This document shows, in pieces, positions 23,964-31,394 of a DNA stretch of 41,091 nt. Position 1 is the stretch's first letter, and each line of letters opens with the position of its first letter. The stretch is taken from assembly GCA_027483045.1 (NCBI GenBank), contig JAIXVL010000257.1, positions 1 to 41,091 on the forward strand, in the 5' to 3' direction. The notes beneath the pieces are model-generated. The model was not told the origin of the DNA. It worked only from the letters and a program-made list of their open reading frames with translations, and did not search any database. The DNA comes from Lysobacteraceae bacterium (GTDB lineage: Bacteria; Pseudomonadota; Gammaproteobacteria; Xanthomonadales; Xanthomonadaceae). The position numbers were made by a program, and so were the translations under genes.

Positions 23964-25034
23964 ATGTTTGTCCTGATCGCCGGTCGAGAGCTGCAGCAAA
24001 GCGCCGACATCAGCGCCACGCTGACCGAACTCGGCCTCGACTGGGAAGTGCAGTGGGTGGGTGAAAGCGTCGACGCACAGACCGTGCTCGAAAGCCGAAG
24101 CGTGGATGTGATTGCGGTGGATGGCAGCGACCAGCGCGGCATTGATGTGTTGCGCAAAGCCCGCGAGAAGAATCCGCAAGCCGTGCGCCTGCTCTTGCTG
24201 CCGCCAGGCTCGGAACCCAGTGCCGCCGCGCTCGACATCGCGCATCGTCATCTTGGCTTGCCCTTGCAGGCCAACGCGCTGGTGGAAGCGGTGGAAGGCA
24301 TTAGCGAGTTGCTCGATGTACTCGACAACCCCGAGCTGAAAACAAAAGTTGGCGCGATTGCGCAGTTGCCGCCCGCGCCCGACACCTATCTCGCCATTTC
24401 CAAAGCACTGTCCGATCCCAACGTGGGCGCGAATCAAGTGGGCCAGATGCTGGCCAAAGACCCTGCACTGGTCGTCAAGGTCTTGCGCGTCTGCAACTCC
24501 GCTTTCTTCTCCGGCGGTCGCCCCGTGGCAGATCTGAAGGGTGCCGTGGTGCGCTTGGGCCTCGACACACTGCGTCGCGTGGTGCTGGCCGCAGAAGCGC
24601 TGTCGGCCAACAACGGACCGGAAGCCGAAGCCATTCGCCGCCGCGCGTTTTTTGCTTCGCAGTTGGCCTCGCGTTTGTTGCCAGGCCCCAGTGCGGAAAT
24701 GGCCGCTACGGCGGCGTTGCTCGCCGAATTGGGCCGCCTACTGCCGGGCTTCAAGAATGCGGATGGCAAAGACGGCCAACCCAGCTACGCCGATGCCGGC
24801 GCATGGCTCTTAGGCCTTTGGGGCTTGCCCATGCCCATCGTGGAGGGCGTGGCCTTCCACCTTGAGCCCGCACGCAGCCGCCAACGTGGCTTTTGGATTC
24901 CCGGTGCCGTGCATGTGGCCCATGCGCTCGTCGACGGTATTCCGCTCGACGAAACGTGGATTGATGCCAGTGGCCTGCGCGAAAAACTGCCCGAGTGGCA
25001 GCGCATTGCTGCGAAGTTGGCCGAAAACGAATGA
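23964..25034 (+). CDS. HDOD-domain protein with degenerate receiver-like N-terminus (copy 1)
   Basis: 356 residues from ATG 23964 (AAGGAG six bases upstream); the TTG at 23958 touches that ribosome site. The N-terminal ~115 residues are shaped like a CheY receiver (FVLIAGREL, DVIAVDGSD, VRLLLLPPGSE) but lack the normal acidic pocket and conserved Lys. The remaining part is an HDOD domain (IAQLPPAPDTYLAISKAL, QMLAKDPALVVKVLRVCNSAFF, AVVRLGLDTLRRVVLAAE). HDOD proteins are non-catalytic signalling adaptors related to HD-GYP phosphodiesterases. It overlaps its downstream paralogue by ATGA, so the two are probably made together and may form a heterodimer. Confidence 0.88.
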   Translation: MFVLIAGRELQQSADISATLTELGLDWEVQWVGESVDAQTVLESRSVDVIAVDGSDQRGIDVLRKAREKNPQAVRLLLLPPGSEPSAAALDIAHRHLGLPLQANALVEAVEGISELLDVLDNPELKTKVGAIAQLPPAPDTYLAISKALSDPNVGANQVGQMLAKDPALVVKVLRVCNSAFFSGGRPVADLKGAVVRLGLDTLRRVVLAAEALSANNGPEAEAIRRRAFFASQLASRLLPGPSAEMAATAALLAELGRLLPGFKNADGKDGQPSYADAGAWLLGLWGLPMPIVEGVAFHLEPARSRQRGFWIPGAVHVAHALVDGIPLDETWIDASGLREKLPEWQRIAAKLAENE

Positions 25035-26149
25035 GCCTGCGGGTGGTGCTGGTCGACCACCCCGATCAACACGATCGACTCCAGGCGCTGGCGAAAGCCC
25101 TGCCCAGTGATTGGGTCGTCATGCCTTCCACACAGCCCGAGAACGTGGTCGAGGATGCCGCGATGGGCGGCATCGATGCGGTGATTACGGGCCCAGACCC
25201 CGGTCCGATGGATGGCGCCACCTTGCTGCAGCGTGTGCAAAAAGCGCATCCCGAAGCTTTGCGCGTGCTCGCCCTGCCTGCCGGTTTTGACGCGCGTCTC
25301 GGTGAGCGTTTGGCTGCCGATACCGCCGTTCAACAAGTGCTCGCTGCACCGTTTTCCGAGACCGATGTGCGGCGCGTGGTGCGGCGCGTGCTGACCGTGC
25401 GCAGCTTGTTGCGCGACCCAGCGTTGCGCGCCGAGTTGGGCCAAGTGGATCGACTTCCCGCGTCGCCGGCCACATACCTCAGCTTGCGCATGGTGATGGC
25501 CGATGACGGCGCTGATGCGGAGGAAGCGATTGCCGCACTGAAACGCGACCCCGCACTTGCTGCGCGCGTGCTGCGCACCGCCAACTCCGCACTGTATTCG
25601 CGTGGTCGCACGATCAACGATGTGGCCGGCGCCGTTCAACATCTCGGTCTACAAACCATCACGCAACTGGTGCTGGCAGGCGAGGTGTTCAGTCGACTCT
25701 CCAGCGGCCCGGAATCGGCGAAAACTGAGCAACGCAGTTTGCTGGCTTCGAGCTTGGCCATGCACATTGCCGCCACACCTCGCGAAGGTGCGCTGGCGGC
25801 TAGTGCTGCGCTTCTTTCTGATATCGGCGCGCTGCTACCGGGCTCGGTGCTCAACGCACCGCAGCATCCCGGCGAGTTGTGGTTGGCTGCACCACGCGTT
25901 GCCTTGCTTGGCGCAGGCCTGATCGCTCTGTGGGGTTTGCCGATGGAGATGGTGGAAGCGGTGGCGTTTCGTCACACGCCCTCACGTTTGCCGGGGCGTG
26001 GCTTGGATGTGGTGGGCATCACGCACATTGCCTGCGCATTGGCTGCAGAAATGCCCTTGGACGAGGACTACATTGCTTCTGCACACCTTGGCCCGCCGCT
26101 GGAAGGCTGGCGGGCCATGGCGGAAGCACTCCGCGAACGGAGCGCTTGA
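25031..26149 (+). CDS. HDOD-domain protein with degenerate receiver-like N-terminus (copy 2)
   Basis: 372 residues from ATG 25031, which overlaps the stop of copy 1. It has the same two-domain plan: a receiver-like region (LRVVLVDHPDQHDRL, VDAVITGPDPGPMDG, LRVLALPAG) and then an HDOD domain (VDRLPASPATYLSLRMVMADDG, KRDPALAARVLRTANSALY, AVQHLGLQTITQLVLAGEVF). The receiver keeps the PGPMDG turn, but the phospho-acceptor Asp position reads Gly, so phosphorylation is unlikely. The two proteins clearly arose by duplication, then diverged. Partners are unknown; c-di-GMP or twitching/chemotaxis circuits are typical for the family. Confidence 0.88.
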   Translation: MSLRVVLVDHPDQHDRLQALAKALPSDWVVMPSTQPENVVEDAAMGGIDAVITGPDPGPMDGATLLQRVQKAHPEALRVLALPAGFDARLGERLAADTAVQQVLAAPFSETDVRRVVRRVLTVRSLLRDPALRAELGQVDRLPASPATYLSLRMVMADDGADAEEAIAALKRDPALAARVLRTANSALYSRGRTINDVAGAVQHLGLQTITQLVLAGEVFSRLSSGPESAKTEQRSLLASSLAMHIAATPREGALAASAALLSDIGALLPGSVLNAPQHPGELWLAAPRVALLGAGLIALWGLPMEMVEAVAFRHTPSRLPGRGLDVVGITHIACALAAEMPLDEDYIASAHLGPPLEGWRAMAEALRERSA

Positions 26150-26155
26150 AGCAAC

Positions 26156-26659
26156 TTACGGCAGCATCACCGTATCGATCACGTGAATCACGCCATTGCT
26201 GGCTGCCACAGCGGTGGCAACAATCTTCGCGCCATCAATCGTGACCGTTCCGCCTTCCACATTGATGTCGGCATCAGCGCCGTTGACCGTGGTTGCTTTG
26301 TCCAACTTCACCGCATCAGCGGCCAACACCTTACCGGCCACCACGTGGTAGGTCAGGATCGCGGCCAACTTGGCCTTGTTCTCCGGCTTCAGCAGGTCTT
26401 CCAGCGTGCCCGGCGGCAATTTGGCGAAGGCTTCGTCGGTCGGCGCGAACACAGTGAACGGGCCTGCTCCATTCAAGGTATCGACCAAGCCAGCGGCCTT
26501 GACGGCAGCGACGAGGGTTTCGAAATCAGGATTTGCAGCAGCCACTTCCACGATGGTGCCGGGCGCTGCGGCCTTGTCGCCGTGATTGTGGGCGAGGACG
26601 GTCGTCGCGGAAGCAGCGATAGTCAGAGCAAGAAGCGAGCGGTGTGCGAACGAAAGCAT
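26156..26659 (-). CDS. Secreted fasciclin (FAS1) domain protein
   Basis: 167 residues from the ATG at 26659 (GGAG six bases upstream); the frame extends to 26746 without a better start. A signal peptide ([23 protein letters not shown]) precedes a single FAS1 domain: [37 protein letters not shown], then [14 protein letters not shown], and the closing [16 protein letters not shown]1 domains mediate adhesion or matrix binding; the bacterial role is generally unknown. It converges on the HDOD pair with a 6-bp gap and diverges from the DsbD-like gene. Confidence 0.93.
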   Translation of the reverse strand: MLSFAHRSLLALTIAASATTVLAHNHGDKAAAPGTIVEVAAANPDFETLVAAVKAAGLVDTLNGAGPFTVFAPTDEAFAKLPPGTLEDLLKPENKAKLAAILTYHVVAGKVLAADAVKLDKATTVNGADADINVEGGTVTIDGAKIVATAVAASNGVIHVIDTVMLP

Positions 26660-26843
26660 GAATTTCTCCAATGAGGGGGACGTGCGTTGTGCACGGGGCG
26701 CACTGTGCGCCAGTGCATGTTTTCGTCGTGTGCGATTCGCGTGCACATGTTGTGGCGGTGGCGTATGCAGTGAGTGAGTTCGGCCTGCACACAGGATTCA
26801 CGCCAAGTCGCGATGCTTGCGTCTTCTCGCATTGACGCCACCC

Positions 26844-27722
26844 ATGCATCCTGCTCGAACACTCGCATCTGCCGCTGCAACCGCGCTCGCCGCCGCATTG
26901 GCCTTGCTGAGTTCAACCTCTTCTTCTGCAGCGCTGCAGCAACAACTGCATGCGCGTGTCACGCTGCAAGCCGACCACGCCGCGGTACAGCCTGGGCAAA
27001 CGCTGCACTTGGGTTTGCGCATTGTTCACGACGCCGGCTGGCACACGTACTGGATTAATCCCGGTGATTCCGGATTGGCCACGCGCTTTGATTGGCAGCT
27101 GCCGAATGGCACGTCTGTGTCCGGCATTCGTTGGCCCTACCCGGAGCGCTTGCCGTTTGGCCCGCTCACCAATTTCGGCTACAGCAATGATCTGTTGCTG
27201 CCGGTCACGCTGACCGTGCCGGCCTCAGCCAAAGTGGGCGAACGGCTTCCACTTCGCTTGCGCGCGCGTTGGCTGATTTGCGCCGACATTTGTATTCCCG
27301 ACGAAGCGCAGTTGGCGATCGACTTGCCGATTGAAGCGAAGCCGCGCGCCTCCGCACAGGCTGCGGATTTCGAGAAGGCACTGGCGCGCGTTCCCAGGCC
27401 GCTGAGCAACGTTCAAGGGCACGCATGGCGCGATGCCACGCACGTGGCCGCGCAGATTCAAAACGCCACATGGGCGAAAGACGTTGCGCGCATCGAGGTC
27501 TTTCCCCTCACGCCGCAGGTGGTCGCTTCCCAATCCATTGAAACGCGATTGAGCAGCGATGGCACGCTGCGTTTTCGCCATGTCGCCAGTGATGCCTTCG
27601 ACCGTATGCCCGAACGAGTGAGCTGGGTTATCGGTGTTTACGGTCGCGACGGCGCCATGCGCAGCGTCGAGTTCAGCGTGCCCGGTGATGACGCGCGCGC
27701 ACCTTCCCCTTCACGTCCTTGA
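26844..27722 (+). CDS. Stand-alone DsbD N-terminal-domain-like periplasmic protein
   Basis: 292 residues from ATG 26844 (a TTG at 26817 is possible). The signal sequence is at ~1-32. The body matches the N-terminal immunoglobulin-like domain of DsbD/ScsB reductases: HTYWINPGDSGLATRFDWQLP, FGYSNDLLLPV and the redox pair RWLICADICIPDEAQL (Cys-X3-Cys). The transmembrane electron-transfer module and C-terminal thioredoxin domain of DsbD are absent, since the frame ends after the periplasmic part. It must receive electrons from a partner encoded elsewhere or act as a thiol-binding protein. The redoxin 52 bp downstream is probably in the same operon. Confidence 0.87.
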   Translation: MHPARTLASAAATALAAALALLSSTSSSAALQQQLHARVTLQADHAAVQPGQTLHLGLRIVHDAGWHTYWINPGDSGLATRFDWQLPNGTSVSGIRWPYPERLPFGPLTNFGYSNDLLLPVTLTVPASAKVGERLPLRLRARWLICADICIPDEAQLAIDLPIEAKPRASAQAADFEKALARVPRPLSNVQGHAWRDATHVAAQIQNATWAKDVARIEVFPLTPQVVASQSIETRLSSDGTLRFRHVASDAFDRMPERVSWVIGVYGRDGAMRSVEFSVPGDDARAPSPSRP

Positions 27723-27774
27723 TCTTCCCGCCCCTGAGGCGCCGTTTGTGCTTTTCCAACCTGGAGTTCACACC

Positions 27775-28380
27775 ATGAAGTCTTTGCTTTCTCTTGCACT
27801 CGGCGTCGCGCTGAGCATTGCCGCACCGCTCGCCACTGCCGCCGCTACTGTGGGCCAAGCTGCGCCCGCATTCACGCTCACCGACAGCAACGGCACCGCG
27901 CATTCGCTTTCGGATTTCGCCGGCAAGACCGTGGTGCTCGAGTGGTTCAATCACGAGTGCCCGTTCGTGAAGAAGCACTACGGCGCAGGCAACATGCAAC
28001 GCCAGCAAGACGCCGCGGAAACCAAGGGTGTGGTGTGGTTGCTCGTGAATTCCTCGGCGCCCGGCAAGCAGGGTCATGTGGATGGTGCGAAGGGCAACGC
28101 CATTTTGGCCGAGTGGAAATCAACCCCGGCCGCGTTGCTGCTCGACCATGACGGCAAGGTGGGCAATGCGTATGGCGCGAAGACCACGCCGCATATGTTT
28201 GTCATCGATGGCGCGGGCATCGTGCGCTACAACGGCGCCATTGATTCCACGCCGAGTGCCGATGCCTCCGACATTCCTAGCTCAACGCAGTTCGTTGAAG
28301 CAGCGCTTGGCGATTTGGCCGCGAACCGTCCGGTAGCGCGCGGCACGACGCAGCCTTATGGCTGCTCAGTGAAGTACTGA
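27775..28380 (+). CDS. Exported thioredoxin-fold redoxin with single-Cys CPFV active site
   Basis: 201 residues with a signal peptide (MKSLLSLALGVALSIAAPLATAA). The AhpC/TSA-like core begins GQAAPAFTLTDSNG. The active-site region is LEWFNHECPFVKKHYGAGNMQ. The second Cys of a CxxC is replaced, as in a known branch of periplasmic redoxins with ECPFV-KHY. The only other Cys of the mature protein is in the C-terminal QPYGCSVKY, and the two may form the redox pair. It follows the DsbD-N-like gene, and a shared role in periplasmic thiol chemistry is inferred. Two hairpins follow (28389-28408 and 28425-28457). Confidence 0.88.
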   Translation: MKSLLSLALGVALSIAAPLATAAATVGQAAPAFTLTDSNGTAHSLSDFAGKTVVLEWFNHECPFVKKHYGAGNMQRQQDAAETKGVVWLLVNSSAPGKQGHVDGAKGNAILAEWKSTPAALLLDHDGKVGNAYGAKTTPHMFVIDGAGIVRYNGAIDSTPSADASDIPSSTQFVEAALGDLAANRPVARGTTQPYGCSVKY

Positions 28381-28388
28381 GTGCAGAA

Positions 28389-28408
28389 GGGCTGGCTTAG
28401 CCCAGCCC
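28389..28408. terminator. Hairpin at the convergent junction after the redoxin
   Basis: GGGCTGG (28389-28395) pairs with CCAGCCC (28402-28408) around a 6-nt loop that holds the stop codon of the minus-strand gene. There is no clear T-tract. A second, longer stem (AAGACCGCGCCC near 28425 with GGGCGCGGTCTT) lies within the end of that gene. Confidence 0.45.
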
Positions 28409-29728
28409 CAGCATTCGCGGCAAGAAGACCGCGCCCGCGCGATGGGGGCGCGGTCTTTCGCGTTCTGCGGCCAGCGCCGCACGACCCAAGGCGGCGAGAA
28501 ACGGCCGACTCACGGTGTCGTAGTCGTAGCGGTCGTCGTTCAACACACCATCGGCATTGGCGTAGATGTTGGCCGTAAGCAGCACTTCGCAGTCGCCGTC
28601 GGCATCGGTAAGCAAGGCGGTCTCACTTTGATGCCCGAAGGCTTCGCCGGTTTTGCCGAAACTGCGGAAGCCCTGCGGTGCGGCATCGCGGTCACCCACC
28701 ACAAGAAACTTGGCGTAGCCGTCGTTGAAGGCCAAGGGCGCATGCGTGCCGCTGGCCAGAATGGGCGACTCGCGCGGAAACAACCCGGTGATGCGCAGCA
28801 AGGACAGGCGCGTGGCCTCGCTGAAGTTCCAACGCAGTGAACGGCGCACGCGCTCGGGGAAAATCAGGCGGCGCACCATCGCGTGCGCGTCTTCGATCGG
28901 CAGAAAATTGGCGAAACTGAAATCACGGGCACCGGGAATTACGCGGCCCGTATCGTCCATCCACGCTTCGCCTTTGCGCGCTTCACCAAACGGGAAGCGC
29001 CGCTCGCTGGCACGCAGAGCGGGTTGCACGCGTCGATCCACCCACGCCAACTCCCCCGTCGCATCGGTCTCGGGTGCTTGAAGCCGGGAGGCCACGGTTT
29101 GCCGATTCAGTGCGGGATCGGGCGAACCCAAGCGCGCGATCAAACGAGTGTCGGCAAAACCCAGTGCCGCCAAGCGCTCATGCACGGCATCCGGGCCAAG
29201 CAAATCGAACAGGCGGTTGAAGGGCGGGTTTTCGCTGATGACCAACACGCGCCACAGGGTGTTCCACACCGGCTCGACCAGTGGGTCGTTCTCATCCCAG
29301 TTGCCGGAGCGTGGGGCCGAAGCCAAAACACTGCGTGCGTTGAATCCAAGGCCGGCGGCCTCAAGCACTTCGGCAAACATGAGGGCCATTGGCAGCTTGA
29401 CCACGCTGGCTGCAGGGAACCACCGCTGCCTTTGCACGCCCCATGTGGCCGTGCGCAAACGTGGGCTGCCGTCGGCGTCGCGGTCGATACGCGTGAGCGC
29501 CAATTGCACTTCACGGCGCGGGTCGTTCAACACCGCGCGTTGCGCGGCGGGCAAGTGCGCAAACACCGCATCGAAGAGGGCTTTCGCTTCAGCGCCCTGC
29601 ACCACGGTGTTGCGGCCGCTCGTGGGGCCTACGGCACTCTGCGTGGCTTGAGCGCGAAGCGGCGGCGTGGCCGCCCACACGCCGGCAGCGGCCAATCCCT
29701 GCAGTAGACGACGACGTGGGGTGTCCAT
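28397..29728 (-). CDS. Class A beta-lactamase-fold serine hydrolase with twin-arginine signal
   Basis: 443 residues, longer than classical class A beta-lactamases (~290). The N-terminus MDTPRRRLLQGLAAAGVWAA resembles a Tat signal. Three active-site elements are seen: SxxK in PAASVVKLP, an SEN motif in ISENPPFN (SDN-like), and KTG in FGKTGEAFG. The family (Beta-lactamase2-like, PF13354) includes enzymes with no known antibiotic activity, and the extended length points to that group rather than to resistance. The ATG is 50 bp downstream of the MFS gene on the same strand, so co-transcription is possible. Confidence 0.85.
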   Translation of the reverse strand: MDTPRRRLLQGLAAAGVWAATPPLRAQATQSAVGPTSGRNTVVQGAEAKALFDAVFAHLPAAQRAVLNDPRREVQLALTRIDRDADGSPRLRTATWGVQRQRWFPAASVVKLPMALMFAEVLEAAGLGFNARSVLASAPRSGNWDENDPLVEPVWNTLWRVLVISENPPFNRLFDLLGPDAVHERLAALGFADTRLIARLGSPDPALNRQTVASRLQAPETDATGELAWVDRRVQPALRASERRFPFGEARKGEAWMDDTGRVIPGARDFSFANFLPIEDAHAMVRRLIFPERVRRSLRWNFSEATRLSLLRITGLFPRESPILASGTHAPLAFNDGYAKFLVVGDRDAAPQGFRSFGKTGEAFGHQSETALLTDADGDCEVLLTANIYANADGVLNDDRYDYDTVSRPFLAALGRAALAAERERPRPHRAGAVFLPRMLGLG

Positions 29729-29778
29729 GCGCTAACCCTGCGGCAGGTTCACCGTGAGCGTCAATGCACTCGAGCGAC

Positions 29779-31191
29779 TCAAGGCGACGCCACTTCGGGG
29801 ATCGGCTCGAGGACAGGATGCTCCTTCACCCAGACCAAAAACACGGCCGCCAACAGGAGGCTCACACCGCTCAGCACCAGCGCATAGATCGCATGGTTAC
29901 CAAAGGCTTGCTTGACCACCGGCCCGAGCAACAAAGCGGCCGTGATTTGCGGCAAGACAATGAACATGTTGAAGAGGCCCATGAACAGGCCCATGCGCTT
30001 TTCTTCCAAACAGCCTGCAAGCAGCGCATAGGGCATCGACAAGATGCTCGCCCAAGCCACACCGACCAGAATGAAGCTGACCTTCAGCAACTCTGGCGCG
30101 GGCACCACGTACATGGACAGAAAGCCGATGCCTCCGAGGACCAGTGCGCCGGCATGCACCATGCGCCGATTCAACGGATGGCGAGCGGCATAGAACGCCA
30201 ACAGTAGCGCCACGAACATCGACGACAGGCCATACCAGCCCATGGCCACGCCCACTAAGTCAGCGGCGTCCTGAAAGCTCTTGTTGTCGACTGCGAAGGC
30301 AGCAGCTTGCGCGGGAATGCTCATGTCGTACGCACCCGCAACGGGCGCGGGCGCGGAGAACACATGCTCGGTCAAACCCGGTGTAGCCATGCTCCACATG
30401 GAGAAGAAGGCAAACCAGCTGAAGAACTGCACCAGACCGATCCGCCGCATTTGGCGCGGCATGTGGACAATGCCGTGCACGACGTCGCGAACAAAACGGC
30501 CTCGCTGTTTTTCTTCTTCGAAGGCGGCGAGATCCTCCGGTGGATACTCTTTCGTGGTGAGCACCGACACCAAGACCGAGGCCAAGAACACGAAGGCACC
30601 GATCGCGAACGCCACCTGCACCGAAGGCGGCACCACGCCGGGTGCGGCTTCATTACTGACGCCCATCTGCGTAACGAACCACGGCAAGTTGCTGGCCACC
30701 CACGTGCCGATGCCGATGATGAGCGTCTGAATCACAAAGCCGTAGCTGCGCTGTTGTTCCGGCAGCTTGTCGGCGACCAGTGCGCGGAACGGTTCCATGC
30801 TGATATTGATGGACGCATCCAACACCCAAAGCGTTCCGACCGCCATCCACAGCACAGGCGAGTGCGGCATGAATAGCAAAGCGATTGAACTGAGGATCGC
30901 GCCGATCACGAAGTACGGCCGGCGACGCCCAAGAATGGGGTGCCATGTTCGGTCGCTCAGGTAGCCCACGATGGGCTGCACCAGCAAGCCAGTCAGGGGT
31001 GCAGCAATCCAGAGCAAGGGCAAAGCATCTTTCTCTGCACCGAGCGTTTGGAAGATGCGAGAAACAAAGCCACCTTGCAGCGCAAAACCAAACTGGATGC
31101 CAAGAAAGCCGAAGCTCATGTTCCAGATTTGCCAGAACGTCAGCATCGGCTTCGTGCCGCCGCGACCCGCGACCGTGTTGCTTTGCGCCAT
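29779..31191 (-). CDS. MFS sugar transporter, SLC45/MalT-like
   Basis: 470 residues from the ATG at 31191 (GGGGGAG upstream); the frame extends to 31221 with a weaker start. There are twelve predicted membrane segments, and GYLSDRTWHPILGRRRPYF and DASINISMEPFRALVADKLP are typical of the GPH/SLC45-like maltose and sucrose permeases of Xanthomonas- and Caulobacter-type bacteria. It would carry di- or oligosaccharides across the inner membrane. It is divergent from a TonB receptor, with a LacI-type palindrome between them, and near an amylase. That context supports maltose/maltodextrin as the substrate (inference). Confidence 0.88.
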   Translation of the reverse strand: MAQSNTVAGRGGTKPMLTFWQIWNMSFGFLGIQFGFALQGGFVSRIFQTLGAEKDALPLLWIAAPLTGLLVQPIVGYLSDRTWHPILGRRRPYFVIGAILSSIALLFMPHSPVLWMAVGTLWVLDASINISMEPFRALVADKLPEQQRSYGFVIQTLIIGIGTWVASNLPWFVTQMGVSNEAAPGVVPPSVQVAFAIGAFVFLASVLVSVLTTKEYPPEDLAAFEEEKQRGRFVRDVVHGIVHMPRQMRRIGLVQFFSWFAFFSMWSMATPGLTEHVFSAPAPVAGAYDMSIPAQAAAFAVDNKSFQDAADLVGVAMGWYGLSSMFVALLLAFYAARHPLNRRMVHAGALVLGGIGFLSMYVVPAPELLKVSFILVGVAWASILSMPYALLAGCLEEKRMGLFMGLFNMFIVLPQITAALLLGPVVKQAFGNHAIYALVLSGVSLLLAAVFLVWVKEHPVLEPIPEVASP

Positions 31192-31267
31192 TTCATGCTC
31201 CCCCGAGTGATGGCGAACCATACACCGGCGCTTGGACTGGCTTCGGCCCCACGCAAAGCAGATGCGT

Positions 31268-31283
31268 TTGCAAACGATTGCAA
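31268..31283. promoter_or_regulatory. LacI-type operator candidate TTGCAAACGATTGCAA
   Basis: Self-complementary hexamers TTGCAA (31268-31273 and 31278-31283) flank ACGA with a central CG, the usual form of LacI-family operators for maltose-type regulons. An overlapping palindrome CGTTTGCAAACG starts at 31265. It lies 77 bp before the MFS start and 112 bp before the TonB receptor start, so it could control both. Confidence 0.6.
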
Positions 31284-31394
31284 GAACGTGAGGCTTACGT
31301 TAAGGATGTGTGACGCGTTTGGCCGAGCCTGCTCCGGGGGGAAGGGGCTGGCCGGCGCGGTGCACCTCCGCCATCCACTTTTGGGGACAACTCG

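Noticed and set aside
28397-29728. Calling this gene an antibiotic-resistance class A beta-lactamase
   Set aside because: The SxxK, SEN and KTG motifs are present, but the protein is about 150 residues longer than known resistance enzymes and belongs to a broader family, so no resistance claim is made.
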